Assembly (NCBI GenBank): GCA_937907165.1
Contig: CALCUH010000033.1
Span: 19,549 to 83,548, forward strand
DNA: 64,000 nucleotides
Source: an uncultured Bacteroidales bacterium
GTDB lineage: Bacteria; Bacteroidota; Bacteroidia; Bacteroidales; Paludibacteraceae
Reading direction: 5' to 3'
The notes under the pieces are model-generated. The model did not search any database. It was not told the origin of the DNA and saw nothing but the letters and a program-made list of their open reading frames with translations. Made by a program: the position numbers and the translations under genes. The first letter of the stretch is position 1. Every line of letters starts with the position of its first letter. Below are positions 1 to 14,200 of this stretch, in pieces.

Positions 1-11
1 AATATCATTGA

Positions 12-923
12 TCAGCGAGCTTTTTTACCTATTCCATAAGATAGAATCACCTCATGCGTGCTGGAAGGCAACAGGTTGTAGGAGCCCAGTCCCATATCGA
101 AGGAATATCCAAAACGGAATTTCTTGAACTCGAACCCCAAAATGAAAGCCATCATAGCAGGATCAAAACTATTTCGCAAATCAGGACGATAAGAGACTCC
201 ACCCCAAATCAAACAGTTATAAAACACCAACAGACCCAATTCGCCCACATTTGTCTTGTTATGGTTCATGTAAGAGATAGTAGGAGCCAAACTCAATTTG
301 TCTCCCGTGGGGAACGTTCCCGTCCAATATAAATAGAAATGTCTGCCTGTCTTAAACGTGGTAGACTCGTTATTCAGCAGATGGTTCATAGAGGCACCCA
401 AGGTCCACAAAGGATTGGAAAGTTCAAAACCGAAGTTAAAGTCAGGTGTGAGACGCATATCTTTATCCATCGGATAAGTGTCGCTTTTACTTTCGCTCTC
501 ATCCTCCAAAATATTACCTGTGTAGTCGTAACCGGCCATATTGATACCCGATCCCAATCCCAACGATAAGACGTAGCGAGGACTTAAATCGAACTGATAA
601 GCGTACGAAAAGATGGCGTTGATGGTACGATGGCCTATTCCGATGCAGTCATACGATAGGGACAAGCCAAAACCAGACTTTATTTTCTCCTCATAATCAG
701 TTATGTTCAATAACGTTGTCTTAGGTCCGTTGTCAACTCCTGCCCATTGTATACGCCCATGAAGGAAAATATCAATATCATTAGTATTTCCCGTCGCGGC
801 CGGATTCTTGTTCACACGGGAAAAAATCTCTTGGGAAAGTAATAAATCCTGTTGGGCCATAGCAGGAAGAACCACTATTCCCATACACAACATTATCAAT
901 AGATAAATTTTTCTTTTCATCAT
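12..923 (-). CDS. PorP/SprF family outer-membrane protein of type IX secretion
   Basis: A protein of about 303 residues with an N-terminal signal peptide (MMKRKIYLLIMLCMG..., probable cleavage after AMA) and then the PorP/SprF start QQDLLLSQEIFSRVNKNPAATG, close to the family pattern of a short FNPAxAG-like motif. The rest is rich in alternating hydrophobic strands, as expected of an outer-membrane beta-barrel. Family members anchor or help export cargo carrying type B sorting domains, as SprF does for SprB. It is the third gene of an operon with an OmpA-like protein and a giant type B cargo, which fits that role. An in-frame extension to 998 exists, but it would overlap the upstream gene and bury the signal peptide, so the ATG pair at 923/920 is preferred. 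The exact partner is inferred from neighbourhood. Confidence 0.85.
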   Translation of the reverse strand: MMKRKIYLLIMLCMGIVVLPAMAQQDLLLSQEIFSRVNKNPAATGNTNDIDIFLHGRIQWAGVDNGPKTTLLNITDYEEKIKSGFGLSLSYDCIGIGHRTINAIFSYAYQFDLSPRYVLSLGLGSGINMAGYDYTGNILEDESESKSDTYPMDKDMRLTPDFNFGFELSNPLWTLGASMNHLLNNESTTFKTGRHFYLYWTGTFPTGDKLSLAPTISYMNHNKTNVGELGLLVFYNCLIWGGVSYRPDLRNSFDPAMMAFILGFEFKKFRFGYSFDMGLGSYNLLPSSTHEVILSYGIGKKAR

Positions 924-939
924 AAAATGATTAAATCTG

Positions 940-2232
940 TTACTTCTTAATAATAACAATCCTACGATTCTTACGATGTTCCGCTTCGCTCTTCGCATCC
1001 TTTATCACCGGTGATTTATTACCCTCGCCTTTATAAGTGATACGATCCTCATTCACTCCCATCTCAATCAAGCGATCCATCACAATGCTAGCCCTATAAA
1101 GAGAAAGAGAATAATTATGTTCTTCGTCGCCTTCATCATCAGTGTAACAAATGATTTCAATTCTAGATCCCGGCGTTTCATTAATGAAGTCGAAAATTTC
1201 ATTGAATTCCTCCTCATAAGTCTCAGATAATACTTTATTTATAAAGATGGGATAGAATGTACATTTCTGGCCCTCAACATTAACTAATTTATGTTTTGAC
1301 GATTTGTTCTCCGTGTTTGACGTGCTAGAAACTTCATTGTCCCACACCAAATCCTCATCATAATATTCGGGACGGAAAACAAGATTGGAACCCAAACGAT
1401 TGGAAAGGAAAAAAGGAACTCCATTCACAATGATATAATTACGATCATCACCATTACTATTGAAATTACCCTTCAAAAGCGACAATGACTTGTTTCCACG
1501 CAACCTTTTCTTATAAATATTATATCCTTTCATCTTGTCATTCCTATTGGAGGAGAAATAAAAACAAGTATCTCCGAAGATTCGTGGAAAATCATCGTCA
1601 TCCTCAGAATTGACCTCCTCGAAATTGACGGGTGCGGACCAAGTCTCGTCATCGGAACTCCGATCCATATACCAGATATCTATACCACCTTTACCACCAG
1701 GCATTTCCGACGAAGTGAAATAAAGTCTTCTTCCTTTATTGCCTAGAGCAGGATTAAACATGCGTTCTTTCACTTTAGATTCGGACTTGAATCCCCATCG
1801 TCTGTGGGCGAAAGAGGAGCCCTTCCCCATGACGCGTTCGGAAATGTATCCCTCGATTCTAATCTCCCCTTGCGACATCCATTCACCATTCTTTAAGATA
1901 GCCGAACACAATCGTCCATTTGAGGAATAATAGATGGTGTTATTTCCAAATTGAGCGAATTGACCCTCTATACCTAAAGAGGAAAGATCTATCTTCTCCT
2001 CAATCTTCGTGACGTCATATTGATCACCGACGGAACCAACATAAATCCTATCCCCGCAAATAAAAGCGACTTGATCGTCTATTATCGACAGCGAAGAGAC
2101 CGTCTTCGTGGAATTAAACTGCGAAGGCTCAATTTTAAAGTTCGCATCGAATTTACTTTCAAATGCGAATCCGCTGAGCGCATAAACGCTTAACAGCAGC
2201 CATAAATATCTTTTCATAAAACTTTCCATCAT
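940..2232 (-). CDS. PD40/WD40-like propeller plus OmpA-type peptidoglycan-binding protein
   Basis: About 430 residues. A signal peptide (MKRYLWLLLSVYALSGFA) precedes a region with PD40-type propeller repeats, for example GRRLYFTSSEMPGGKGGIDI at about residue 168 and DTCFYFSSNRNDKMKGYNIY at about 220. The last 100 residues are an OmpA domain (IEIICYTDDEGDEEHNYSLS ... LYRASIVMDRL ... HRKNRRIVI), which normally binds peptidoglycan. Such proteins are common partners of type IX secretion and gliding components. The ATG at 2232 overlaps the TGA of the upstream giant gene in an ATGA arrangement, suggesting translational coupling. ATG at 2217 gives a tighter signal peptide and is an alternative start. 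It probably fixes the giant adhesin/SprF-like pair to the cell wall, but that is inference. Confidence 0.8.
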   Translation of the reverse strand: MMESFMKRYLWLLLSVYALSGFAFESKFDANFKIEPSQFNSTKTVSSLSIIDDQVAFICGDRIYVGSVGDQYDVTKIEEKIDLSSLGIEGQFAQFGNNTIYYSSNGRLCSAILKNGEWMSQGEIRIEGYISERVMGKGSSFAHRRWGFKSESKVKERMFNPALGNKGRRLYFTSSEMPGGKGGIDIWYMDRSSDDETWSAPVNFEEVNSEDDDDFPRIFGDTCFYFSSNRNDKMKGYNIYKKRLRGNKSLSLLKGNFNSNGDDRNYIIVNGVPFFLSNRLGSNLVFRPEYYDEDLVWDNEVSSTSNTENKSSKHKLVNVEGQKCTFYPIFINKVLSETYEEEFNEIFDFINETPGSRIEIICYTDDEGDEEHNYSLSLYRASIVMDRLIEMGVNEDRITYKGEGNKSPVIKDAKSEAEHRKNRRIVIIKK

Positions 2233-5200
2233 TTAACCTTATACAATTCAACCGTTCCCTTCCTATTGCCACCCTCAGGATCTATCAGGACATAAATATA
2301 GACACCTGGATCAGCCATTTCCCCGGAATAGGTACCATCCCAACCATTCATCGAATGTGTTACGAGATGTCCGTATCGATCATAAATATATACTTCATAG
2401 TCGATCATGAAGAAATCATTTTTCCCATCTACCGTATATGGAGTGAAAGTGGTCGGAATCTTCATCTCAGAAACACGTTTCGTCAATTCGTAAGCGCCGC
2501 GGCATGTCCTAGGCTTTCTCGTCTTACCACATTGATCATCGGTGACCATCGCCTCAGTTAAGGAGAAACGGAGAGAAACGCCGGATGGTAAGACATCATC
2601 AGCCAAAACCAGAACTTTCGTGATACCACAAGGAGACAATTCATAAGAACCAGACGGATCTACTCCAAACACAGCTCGCAAAGTATCATCATGAACCACT
2701 ATGTCCGTTGAGTTATCCCAATCCTCACCATTTTTCGAAGATTCCAAATAGACGTTATAACGGGATTCCACGCTCACCTTATCCGAATTCGATACAGACT
2801 TGACCGAGACAGGAGCTCCGAAGATATTTCCGATCAATTCATGAGAACCTGCGGAAGGAATAAATAATCCATCCATTATCGTATTGTTATACAAATAACA
2901 TCTGCTCGTCGAAGAAGCGTCTTTGAAATCAACCGACAAAGCGTCGTCTCCCAAGAATGTGGAATTTGAGATTCTCACAGAAGAAGGAGAGTCTTGGACT
3001 GAAACGCCCACGGAACTACCTGAGAACGTCACAGAATAGAGAGATAAACTATCGTTAGCACGACCCGCGAAAGAGATTCCGACAGAATCATTCTCAAAGA
3101 GACAGCCACGGATATTTGCAGAAGAAGAATCTATCGACAACGCCCTTTGGGAAGCATTGGCAAACCGGCAATTCTCCAACACCAGAGAAAGGTGGGCAGA
3201 AGCAGATGCGACACTCACATGACCATCACCATCCTCAAAACTTAGACCGGAGATGGAAACGGCACCCGAATTACACTGTGAGAAACTAATTATATATCCA
3301 TTAGACGTCCCCTTGAAAATTGTAGACTCAACATATGAGACTGGATCAGCGGAGACGGAAACATCAGTAATGTTCTCAGGATATCCTCCTATGATATTCA
3401 ACAACTTGTCCGTAGACAAATTGTCGGAGAAGGAGTATGTTCCTTCAGCCACGTGGAAAGTCGAGCCATCCTTCGCCTGAGGGAAGAACCATTCGAAGTC
3501 CGAAGAGCCCATCGCCTTCGCCCAAGAAGAACCATCGCCTTCTCCGTTAGTCTTCACATAATAACTTTTCAGTGAAAGATTTGGACGAACAACTACCTCA
3601 TATTTTATGCCATCCTTTTCCATTTTAGAGATACCTATTTGGGAGAAAGTTATGCCATACTTACTCTCACCTACGTTAACCGTATCATGAATGACCCAAA
3701 GTTCATATGAGCCCGGACACGTTAATAACAACCTTGAAGAACCACTTTGATCCTTATCCCCTTGTTGGAGAACCGGAAGCCTGAGAAGAATGTTCTCGGA
3801 AGAAGTGTCAGCCTTCAATTTGATTAACGACGTATAACAATCACCGTTTTTATTCCACAAAAGCGGTTGATATGATTCATTCAAATCCAAGACAGATAAG
3901 AATTCATCTTTGCTGATAAACCAATTATTTCCCTTGAAATCATTGCGGTCATAAGAATCCAAACATAGGTTATATGATAAATCCCCTTCATCGATCGACC
4001 AACCTTTCGCCTTCATCACTGACCCGAAAATATTCCCTTTACCAGCGAATGTTAAATCAGACATATTCAAAGTGTCCCCCCAAACAGTGTTATACTCCAT
4101 CAGTAAATAAACGGAATCAGCATGAGAGCCAGACAAGTCGATCGATGCTTTCCGATTATAGAATGTGGAATTTCTAACTACACATTTCCCTGAATCTATA
4201 TCACCTAAGAATCCACAGCCATTGCGTAAGAACGAAGAGGATTCTATGCGAATCTCTCCTTTATAGGATCCTTGGAGGGCAATACCCGCATGACTATTGT
4301 CCGTAAAATTGGCATTGCTAATGATCTGCGTCCCTTTTTCCACGAACAATCCATCATTAGAATTTGTGAATGTGCAATTCTCGATCCTAGTCACAAACCC
4401 GTTATTTGAAGCCTTCACCACCACTGCGGCGCCTTCTCCGGAACCTGGGTTTTGAACTGATTTTTTCGCAGAGCTAAATTCGATACCGTTCAAATAAATA
4501 GTATCAGCGGTATTCGAGGAAATTTCAGCCAAGAATACATTATCCTGATTCTTCTTTAACGTATCACCCAAACAAGTGAAATTCTCTTTCAAATTCTGTA
4601 CGTACCCCTCTTTCGCCCTATTGGTATAGCCACCATACATAGAGACAGCTCTATTAGTGTAGAACAAACGTTTTGACAAATCGGTAGGAATGTTACCCTC
4701 TTTATCCAACAAAGGCACATACATTCCCTCGGCCAAATGATAGACCCTAGTATTCTCCGCATACAGCAAAGAATAGGCGAACAACTCAGCGCTCATGGCA
4801 TTATCCCAATCCGCACCTGTCATCGAATTAGCGCCCTCCACCGTCACGTAGCATACTGTTGAATCAGGTGGTAACATCATATATGAAGTGATTATCTCGC
4901 TCGGGCAGCCATTCGGTCCAATAAGACTTGTCGTATCCGAATATCTGCCAGGAATACGACCGGCGACATACGTTCTCGTCCGGCCATCGATTTTAGTCGT
5001 ATCCGGAATACAACCGAACTCATAAGCGCCCCTACAAGTATATACTGGTCGTTGAACGCCGCGCTGATCTTTTTCCGCAGTTGTGACACCATTACGAATA
5101 TAACGAATAGACCTCTCATCAGGCAACAATTCAGATTTCAACGCAATGGTTTTCGTATAACCGCCATTCTTGGCGCTGACAAGCGTAGAAGAATCATTTT

Positions 5201-8200
5201 CCAATAGGAAGAAATAATCGTTCTGTTCCAACCACATATCCGTCTCCTTGTCGATGAATGACAAGGTCACCTCCACCGGATATATGTTATACGACGATGT
5301 AGTATTCATTTCAGCGTTACCTATGAACTGGATACCACCATAAAAAATATTACCATTAAAAGTACGGCTTCTCGATGCGCCAGCCTCTAATCCGACAATA
5401 GTGGAGTTCTCGACTAATCCATTAATGGAAGCATCGTTACCGTTCTCCTCTATCAAACGATAAATAGTAGAGTTGGTAATCCTATAATTGTAATCGGATA
5501 TCGAGCAACCCGTTCCCAAATAGCTATACTCGATGACAACTGAATCCTGCGCTGTTCCGGTGAACAAGACAGACTGTCGTCCGTTTTTACATTCAAATTG
5601 ACAATAGCGGAGAGATCCGCCGCAATTTTGGCTTACGATGCCACCCTCACAATCATAGAAATTACAATGATTGAAAGAGAAATCGACATTCACATCCTCT
5701 TCCGGAGCTATTCGAACAATCCCATATGTACTTCGGTAACCAACACTCTTCCTAAAATCAATGTTTTCCACAGAGAAATGCCCATTGCTCGTCGGACAAT
5801 AAGACAAGACATGAACAGATGTATGTATACCGCTAACCAAATTATCTTCTGCACCCTCGAAAATCGTATGATGGGAAGAATCCGGAAGAGCGGCTAAATC
5901 CTTCTCGTCCTTAGAATAGCCACCGATAATGTTAACCAATTTAGTAGTATAGAAAGATTTGGCAGATCTGTTATCCGAATTCGCATATCCAGGTCCATCG
6001 TAAATAGGATTGTAAACACCCTCCGCTATATGGAAGGTTGAACCGTCCTCTACCTTGTCTATCGAATATGCGAAAGCAGCACTTCCCATAGCATTCTCCC
6101 AAGAGGAACCATCGCCTTTACCATTCTCCTTCACATAATAATGTAGACCACCCATCTCGTCCTTCATCGGATTAGGTAATACGGAAACGACATATGCGTA
6201 ATCCTCCATACATTCAGCGTCCTTACCTGAAGCATATGTATTCGTCCATTCATATCTGCCAATTGAAGAAAACGTCGTATCGATCTTCTTTTCCTCATCC
6301 TTCAGTTTCTCTCCCATATGGACCACAAGATCGTCATAGAGATGAGTGATACTTGGACAACCCAACTCATAAGCACCGGCACAACAAAGAGAATGACGTT
6401 TCGCACCTCTTTGGTCAATTTCGACGGAAGTTTCCGAAAGAGGGAAACGAATCGATGAACCGCTCGGCAACTCATCAATGACAAGTCCGACATAATACGT
6501 ACCATTTTTAGCCTTTGTCAATGTATAGGATGAACCTCCATCGAAAAGAGAAACAAACTCATCTGCGGCTAGTCCCATATTGCCGGATTGAGATAGAATC
6601 GCTGAGGTTCCCGCCACAAACACATTATGGGAAGAGGTGATACTTCCATTAGACAAGCCTAATGTCGAACCAACGATGTTTCCGACGAGGCTATACTCAT
6701 ATCCCTCAAAGAAGGCGATGCCACCGGAAAGAATGGTATTGTTTTCCATAACATACTTAGCATCGTTATTCAAATAGATATGGGAGACGATGGCCTCTTC
6801 CCCACTTTGAGCGATGGTTGAATTCTTAAGAATCAACGATCCGCAACCATCAATACATTTTTTATCCTTAATGAATGAGGATGAGATAATCTGTAATATC
6901 TCACCTTTTGGGTTCCTGAAAATAATTCCATCATCCACCCAAAGAGGCTCCTCATCGGATTCGCCATAACTTTCCGTACCCGTAAACGAACAATTAGAGA
7001 TAATTCCGGAACAACCATTTACAATGACTCCGCATTTAGCACGGTTGAACGTGCAACTATCCAACGTGAATGTGGCACCATTACTTGTAATCATCAATGC
7101 CGCCTCATCTCCGTTTTTAGATGCGCCAACCTCCTCAAAGACAATTCCACAGAACTTCGCTTCACCTTGAGATGGTAGATTCAATTCGACCACCTTAGAC
7201 AAAGAACCATAATTACCCGTAAGTTTAGTCGAATATGAAGATATATTCCGAACCACGTTCTCATTTGTAGTTAAAGCCGAATATCCACCAACCAAGTTTA
7301 CCAACTTATCGGATCGGTAAACTCTAGTGCCATCAATTGAGGTAATCGGATAATAAATTCCTTCGGCGATATGGAAAGTGGCGTTATTCTCCACCTTGTC
7401 GAAAGCGAAAGCAAATGCACTCGATCCCATCGCCGCATCCCAAGAAGATCCATCTCCTGCGCCATTCTCCTTCACATAATAGTGATAATTACCTTCAGCG
7501 TCCATAATACCTCTAGGCAAGACAATAATCTTTCTGGTGAAGATAGTATCGTAACCATCCTCTTGCTGACGAAAGACAGTATCACACCAAGAAGTTGTCC
7601 CTATCTTCAAGGTTGAGGAATTGCCCCCATGACGCTCATCCTTATAAATGCCCGCATAGGCGGTCGTGTCGCCCAAACGAATATGTATTTTTGTAAAACC
7701 GAATTCGAAAGAACCGACGCAAGTGGAATCAGGACGCGTCTTCCCTCTTTGATCCACCTTTACATTCGTTACACCAGTACGAATAAAACGGAGGGATGTT
7801 CCATCAGTCAATGTGTCGGACAACAAAGCGACACATTGGGTAAAACCGCCATTATCGGCCAAGAGCGGATCATCTCCCTCATAGGCAAGAACGTCTTTAA
7901 GCATCTTCCCGGAGACAATAGTATCTTTCTTTGAGCTCCATGAGTAAGTCTCATCATCAGACAAGATATTATAAGAAGAGGTGATTCCACCGACATTTTC
8001 CACATCAAGTCCATCCACACACAAATTTCCAATAATATCAGACACCAAATTCAGACCCAAAATGGACAGATTGTCAAATACCGTATTGTTAACAAACAAA
8101 AGGGTATCAGCAATATCCACGCCGAATGTATTCCCTAAGAAAGTACAATTCGACATACTGACATTCCCTTTACCATAGACAACGAATGTATTCTCTTTGA

Positions 8201-11200
8201 AAAGAGAGGATTTCACATTCAATTCTTTGCCCTTGAAATAGATAGCACCATTGTCCATGTTTTTATTGTCATAGAAATAACAATCATTGATATCAGAACT
8301 GACGTTAGTCAAACTCAAACCATTCAAACATGAGTGGAAAGAGCATTTCTCTATAGAGACTGACACATCATTCATACCTCCGTTCACAACCACGGCATCA
8401 CCCCATAGGTCTACTTCATCCAAATTACTTACCGTGAAATCAATTCCGTACAAACTAATCGCTCCGCTAACAATAGGTTGGAATACAAGCGCGTAATAAT
8501 CACCAACAAAGTTCACTTTGGTTTCCGGTAATCCCGGGTGAGGAGTCTCCCCTTCGGAAGGATTCGCCGAATATCCGCCCACCAAGGAGACACACTTGTC
8601 TGTCCAATAACATAATAACTTATTACCGTAAAGGTTATAGTTCGCATAAACCGGTTTATAAGTACCTGCGGCAAAGTGAAATACGGAACCATTATCCACC
8701 TTATCTATGGCAAAAGCAAAAGCGTCATTACCCATGGCATATTCCCACGAGGAACCATCGCCCTTACCATCTGTCTTCACGTAATAGTGAACGGTTCCCT
8801 TCTCGTCCTTCGTTCCTCTCGGCTTAACAATAATATTACGAGTAAAGACTGTGTCCCAAAGACCCTCCTTACCTGCAAGAACCGTATCACACCAGATAAC
8901 AGTTCCCACACTCAAATTCATAATACTGCCACCATAAATAGGATCTTCGTAAAGACCAGTTAGAACCACAGTGTCCGGGAGTGATACTACCACATTCTGA
9001 AGCCATACCTCGTATGCACCCATACATGTTGAGTCAGGACGGGCTTTCCCTCTTTGGTCAACATTCACATCCGTCACGCCTGTGTGATTATAACGGATGG
9101 ACTTCCCGTTAGACAATGTATCACTCAGTAATTCGACCGTTTGAGTAAATCCGCCGTTATTCGCCAATTCAGGAACACTATCCTTGGTATATGGATAGAG
9201 TTTTTCTAGTACTTCTTTATCAAAAAAACTATCGTCACTAGATTGCCAACTTGAAGATGGTCCAGTTGAGTAGAGATTATGGGAAGAAGTCACCTTACAA
9301 CCTTCCGCCACATCTATACCTCCCACACAAATGTTTCCTTCGACAAGGGCCTCGGTCGTTTCACCTCCAGTTATTAACAGACCGTCAAATATGGTATTGT
9401 GAATCATTGAGATAGTTCCATTCAAGGATAAGCCGGTGCCACCAAACGACTTGTTTTCCAAAAATGTGCAATTCGTGAACGCGACACTTTCGAAACCGCT
9501 ATTATCTAAAATAGTCGTATTATGGTCAAACAGCGTAGAAGAGATCTTGAACGAACACTTCCCCGTCGAATGGATTACACGCCCAAATTCGGCAGTTTTC
9601 AAATCGTGGAAATGGCAGTTGCTGATAATCATGTCGGCATTTGTCAAATTCATTGCATACAGGGATGAGTCGAAGATACACTTGTCGACCGAAACAACCG
9701 CCCCTTGATCGCCTCCTTTCACTATGAATGGACATCCGGCAGCTGCCCTGACCATCATGTTTGGAGACCAAAATTTGATACCCGACACTTTGATGGTATC
9801 AGCGGAAGCCGGTTCAAAAACAACCGAGCAATACTCGCCAGTGAACAACGTCCTGCAATCACTTTTTTCAGGATGAGGAAGAGCTCCTTCCGATGGATTA
9901 GCCGGATATCCGCCCACCAAATTGACGCTCTTATCCGTCCAAAAAGAGGAAAAACTATATCCCATGCCACCATTATAATTCACGTAAACCGGCTCATAGG
10001 TACCCGCCGCAAAATGGAAAGTGGAACCATCCTCCACTTTATCGATAGAGAATGCGAAAGCATCATTGCCCATCGCGGATGCCCAAGAAGAGCCATCTCC
10101 CTCACCATCCGGTTTAACATAATAGTGGACATCTCCCTGTTCCTGCATTATGCCTTTCGGCAGAACGGTGATATTACGAACATAAATAGTATCTGAGACA
10201 TCCTCCTTACCATTACGAACAGTATCACGCCATACGGAAGTTCCTATAGTCAACTTGACGGTACTACTACCATGAGGGGCGTCCATATATAAGCCAGCCA
10301 AAGCGGTAGTATCCGGCAGACGTACGATCAAATATTCAAGATTTGCCTCAAAAGCGCCCTTACAGGTGGAGTCAGGACGAACCACCCCACGTTGGGCAAC
10401 ATCCACATCCGTCACGCCCACATGATTATACCGAATTGACATGTCTTTAGACAATGTATCTTTCAACAAAGCGACGGTTGAGGTAAAACCACCATTATCT
10501 GCCAAATTAGGAACGCCATCCTCAGTATAAGAGAAAAGGCTTTTCACTACCTCAATAGGAGCGAAATCGTCCATATTCGGTTGCCAATTGGTCAAAAATT
10601 CCGTTGAGTAGAGATTGTGTGAAGAAGTCACCTTACAACCTTCCGCCACATCCATACCTCCCACACAAATGTTTCCTTCGACAAGGGCCTCGGTCGTTTC
10701 TCCTCCAGTTATTAACAGACCGTCAAATATGGTATTGTGAATCATTGAGATAGTTCCATTCAAGGATAAGCCGGTGCCACCAAACGACTTGTTTTCCAAA
10801 AATGTGCAATTCGTGAACGCGACACTTTCGAAACCGCTATTATCTAAAATAGTCGTATTATGGTCAAACAGCGTAGAAGAGATCTTGAACGAACACTTCC
10901 CCGTCGAATGGATTACACGCCCAAATTCGGCAGTTTTCAAATCGTGGAAATGGCAGTTGCTGATAATCATGTCGGCATTTGTCAAATTCATTGCATACAG
11001 GGATGAGTCGAAGATACACTTGTCGACCGAAACAACCGCCCCTTGATCGCCTCCTTTCACTATGAATGGACATCCGGCAGCTGCCCTGACCATCATGTTT
11101 GGAGACCAAAATTTGATACCCGACACTTTGATGGTATCAGCGGAAGCCGGTTCAAAAACAACCGAGCAATACTCGCCAGTGAACAACGTCCTGCAATCAC

Positions 11201-14200
11201 TTTTTTCAGGATGAGGAAGAGCTCCTTCCGATGGATTAGCCGGATATCCGCCCACCAAATTGACGCTCTTATCCGTCCAAAAAGAGGAAAAACTATATCC
11301 CATGCCACCATTATAATTCACGTAAACCGGCTCATAGGTACCCGCCGCAAAATGGAAAGTGGAACCATCCTCCACTTTATCGATAGAGAATGCGAAAGCA
11401 TCATTGCCCATCGCGGATGCCCAAGAAGAACCATCTCCCTCACCATCCGGTTTAACATAATAATTCTTCTTTTTATCCGGATTAGGAAGAACATTGACAT
11501 TCCTTCTTTTTACAATCCTATGGCCATCCTCTTGATTTATTCTCTCGCTTTCCCAAACATTTTCACCGACCTTAGTAAATTTTTGATCGCCTATAGTCTG
11601 GTTAGCGAAAATGGTAGTGTCAGGAAATTCCGTAAGTTCCAATACGCCGGATAACTCATAAGCGCCCGGACAAGTCATAAGGTGACGAGCCTTACCGGTT
11701 TGATCATATCCGAGACCGCGAGGAACACGGAAAGTAGTGTTGTTAGAGATGACATCCGTAAGAATTTTTATCGTCTTGGTGAATCCCCCGTTATTCTTCG
11801 CCAAATATCGGTTCTCCGAATTCTCCATGATTTTGGTCAGTTCATAATCCGTAAGAGCGAGATTCCCCTGATTAACGGACATAGCATCTATATAGCTCGT
11901 AAATGGATATATGTTATAAGACGCCATAATGGATTCTTTCAGGACTTCACCCATAATGCGCAAAGTGTCATAAATGATATTACTTCTTAAAAAATATGTG
12001 TTGCCTTCCGATAATTCCATAGCGCCCACCGTGGAATTTTCCACAACATGAAGTCTTTTTTCGTTCGCAATGTCGCTAATCTCTTCCACCGTGGAATTCT
12101 CAACCACATAATTATAGTCAGACACCCTCATAATTCCAGCAATGTAACTAGATTCCACTTTGAATGTGTCATCTGACATTCCATCCAAATATAAAGGGCT
12201 CATAGAGCTCTGCTCTATATTACAATTAATAATCGAACCGGAGCATTTATAAGTCATTACACCTCCATGCGTTTGGTTGAACTTACAATTCTCCATTGTA
12301 AAGGTCGCAGGAACCTTACCATCAGTTTCGAATAAGACTGCCGATGTATAGCTATTATATGGCGCATTACTCTCAAATTCGATGCCCTTAATTGTGCAAT
12401 GTCCAGGAGTTAAAAAACGCATATAAATGAGATTCCTAGGTAGAACGTTTGTTCCCTCAACATCAACATACTCTCCTTTAAATATGGTGTGGTGTGATGT
12501 GTCCGGTTCATCACTATCGTCTTTCGCATCTTTAGAATATCCTCCAATGATATTGATAGGGCTGAAATTACAGAAAGTTTTTGAGGAGTACATGCCCGGC
12601 ACATCTCTCAGAACGCCTTCCTTCGTCGGACTATACACACCTTCCGCTATATGGAAAGTAGCCCCCTCGTCCACCATACTAAAGGCGGCGGCGAAATCCT
12701 TTTTATTCATGGGACTTGCCCACGAAGAGCCATCGCCATTACCATTCTCCTTAACATAATAATGGAGTTTATTGCTCTTGTCAGCGGTTCCTTTCGGAAG
12801 GACAGTAATGTTACGGACATAAATGATATTCTTGTATATCACTCCATCTCCCCCAACCGTATCTCTACGTACATAATTACCGATTCCCAAATTCAAATCC
12901 TTGACTCTATGCGCATAGTCATTGTAAGATCCAGGATATACTATGGTATCGGAGAGATAAACGATCTCATCCGCAAGTCCGCTCTCGTATGCGCCCATAC
13001 AAGTTTTCGCCTCTCTCTTTTTTCCGCGCTGATCCACGTCAATATTGCTTCCCGCCCCTCGGTCAAAACGAATGGATATGTCATCTTCATTCAAAAAGTC
13101 CGACCACACCGACACGGTCTTTGTAAATCCGCCATTGTCAGCAAAATTAGGGACATCGACAGTATAATCAAGAATTTTCTTAATGTTTTCCTCTGGAGCC
13201 AATATGTCGCTCTTCGAATTTTTCCACGTAATCTCTACGCCATCCGAGATGAGATTCGCATAAGATTTCACACTATAATCACCCACAGAAAAACTTTTCA
13301 GAAAAATATTTCCTTCCAGATACAATTCATCGTCACCCCCATTACCACCGTTTAGGAAAAGATTAGACGATAACATCGTATTATTTATTAATGAAAGATT
13401 TCGACCATTAAAAGAAAAAATAACATCCGCAAATGTGCAATTCGTAAAGACAGAGTTTTCCACATCACTTAAGTATGAAGAACAATAGTTGTTCCTAAAA
13501 GTAGAAGAGGAGACATTCAGACGATTCACCCCCAAACATGATAAACTTCCCATTATCAGAGAAGGATAATTAGAAAAAGTGCAATTCTTAACATCCACAT
13601 CTATCCATTTCCCGCTAACATACAGACCAGCGACAGAATCGAAAGTGCACTTATCGACAGACAACACAAAATTTTTTGAGTTCTCAGACACATACACAGA
13701 AATTTTGGATGAAGTCGAACACCTAAATTTAATTCCAGAGACCTTCACCGTATCTCCCCATGGTATTTCATATACTATACCATAAGCATTCCCCTCAAAA
13801 ATGGTGACGTGTTTTTTAGGATTGGCAACCTCGCCTTCCGAAGGGTCGGAAGAATATCCGCCCACTATGTTAACAGGCGTTTGTGTCCAAAAACAAGGAA
13901 GATCTTCGTAAGATCCATACACAGGGGTGTAAACACCCTCGGCGATGTGGAAGGAAGAACCACTCTCCACCTTGTCAAACGAAAAGGAAAAAGCCTTATT
14001 ACCCATGGCATTCGCCCATGACGAACCGTCTCCGTCTCCATTTTCCTTCACGTAATAATGGATATGACCACGTTTGTCCACTTGGGGGTTCGGCAAAACA
14101 AAAATATGGTGTTTGAACTCCTGCTCCGATTCGTCCTCGCTCTCCACAAATTCCCCGATTTCATGAAAAACTTTTCCATTGGGCAAAGTTTCTCCTATTT

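Noticed and set aside
9436..11654. Several plus-strand open frames opposite the giant surface gene, two of them duplicated exactly
   Set aside because: They are antisense shadows of the minus-strand coding repeats; their duplication simply mirrors the 842-bp repeat.
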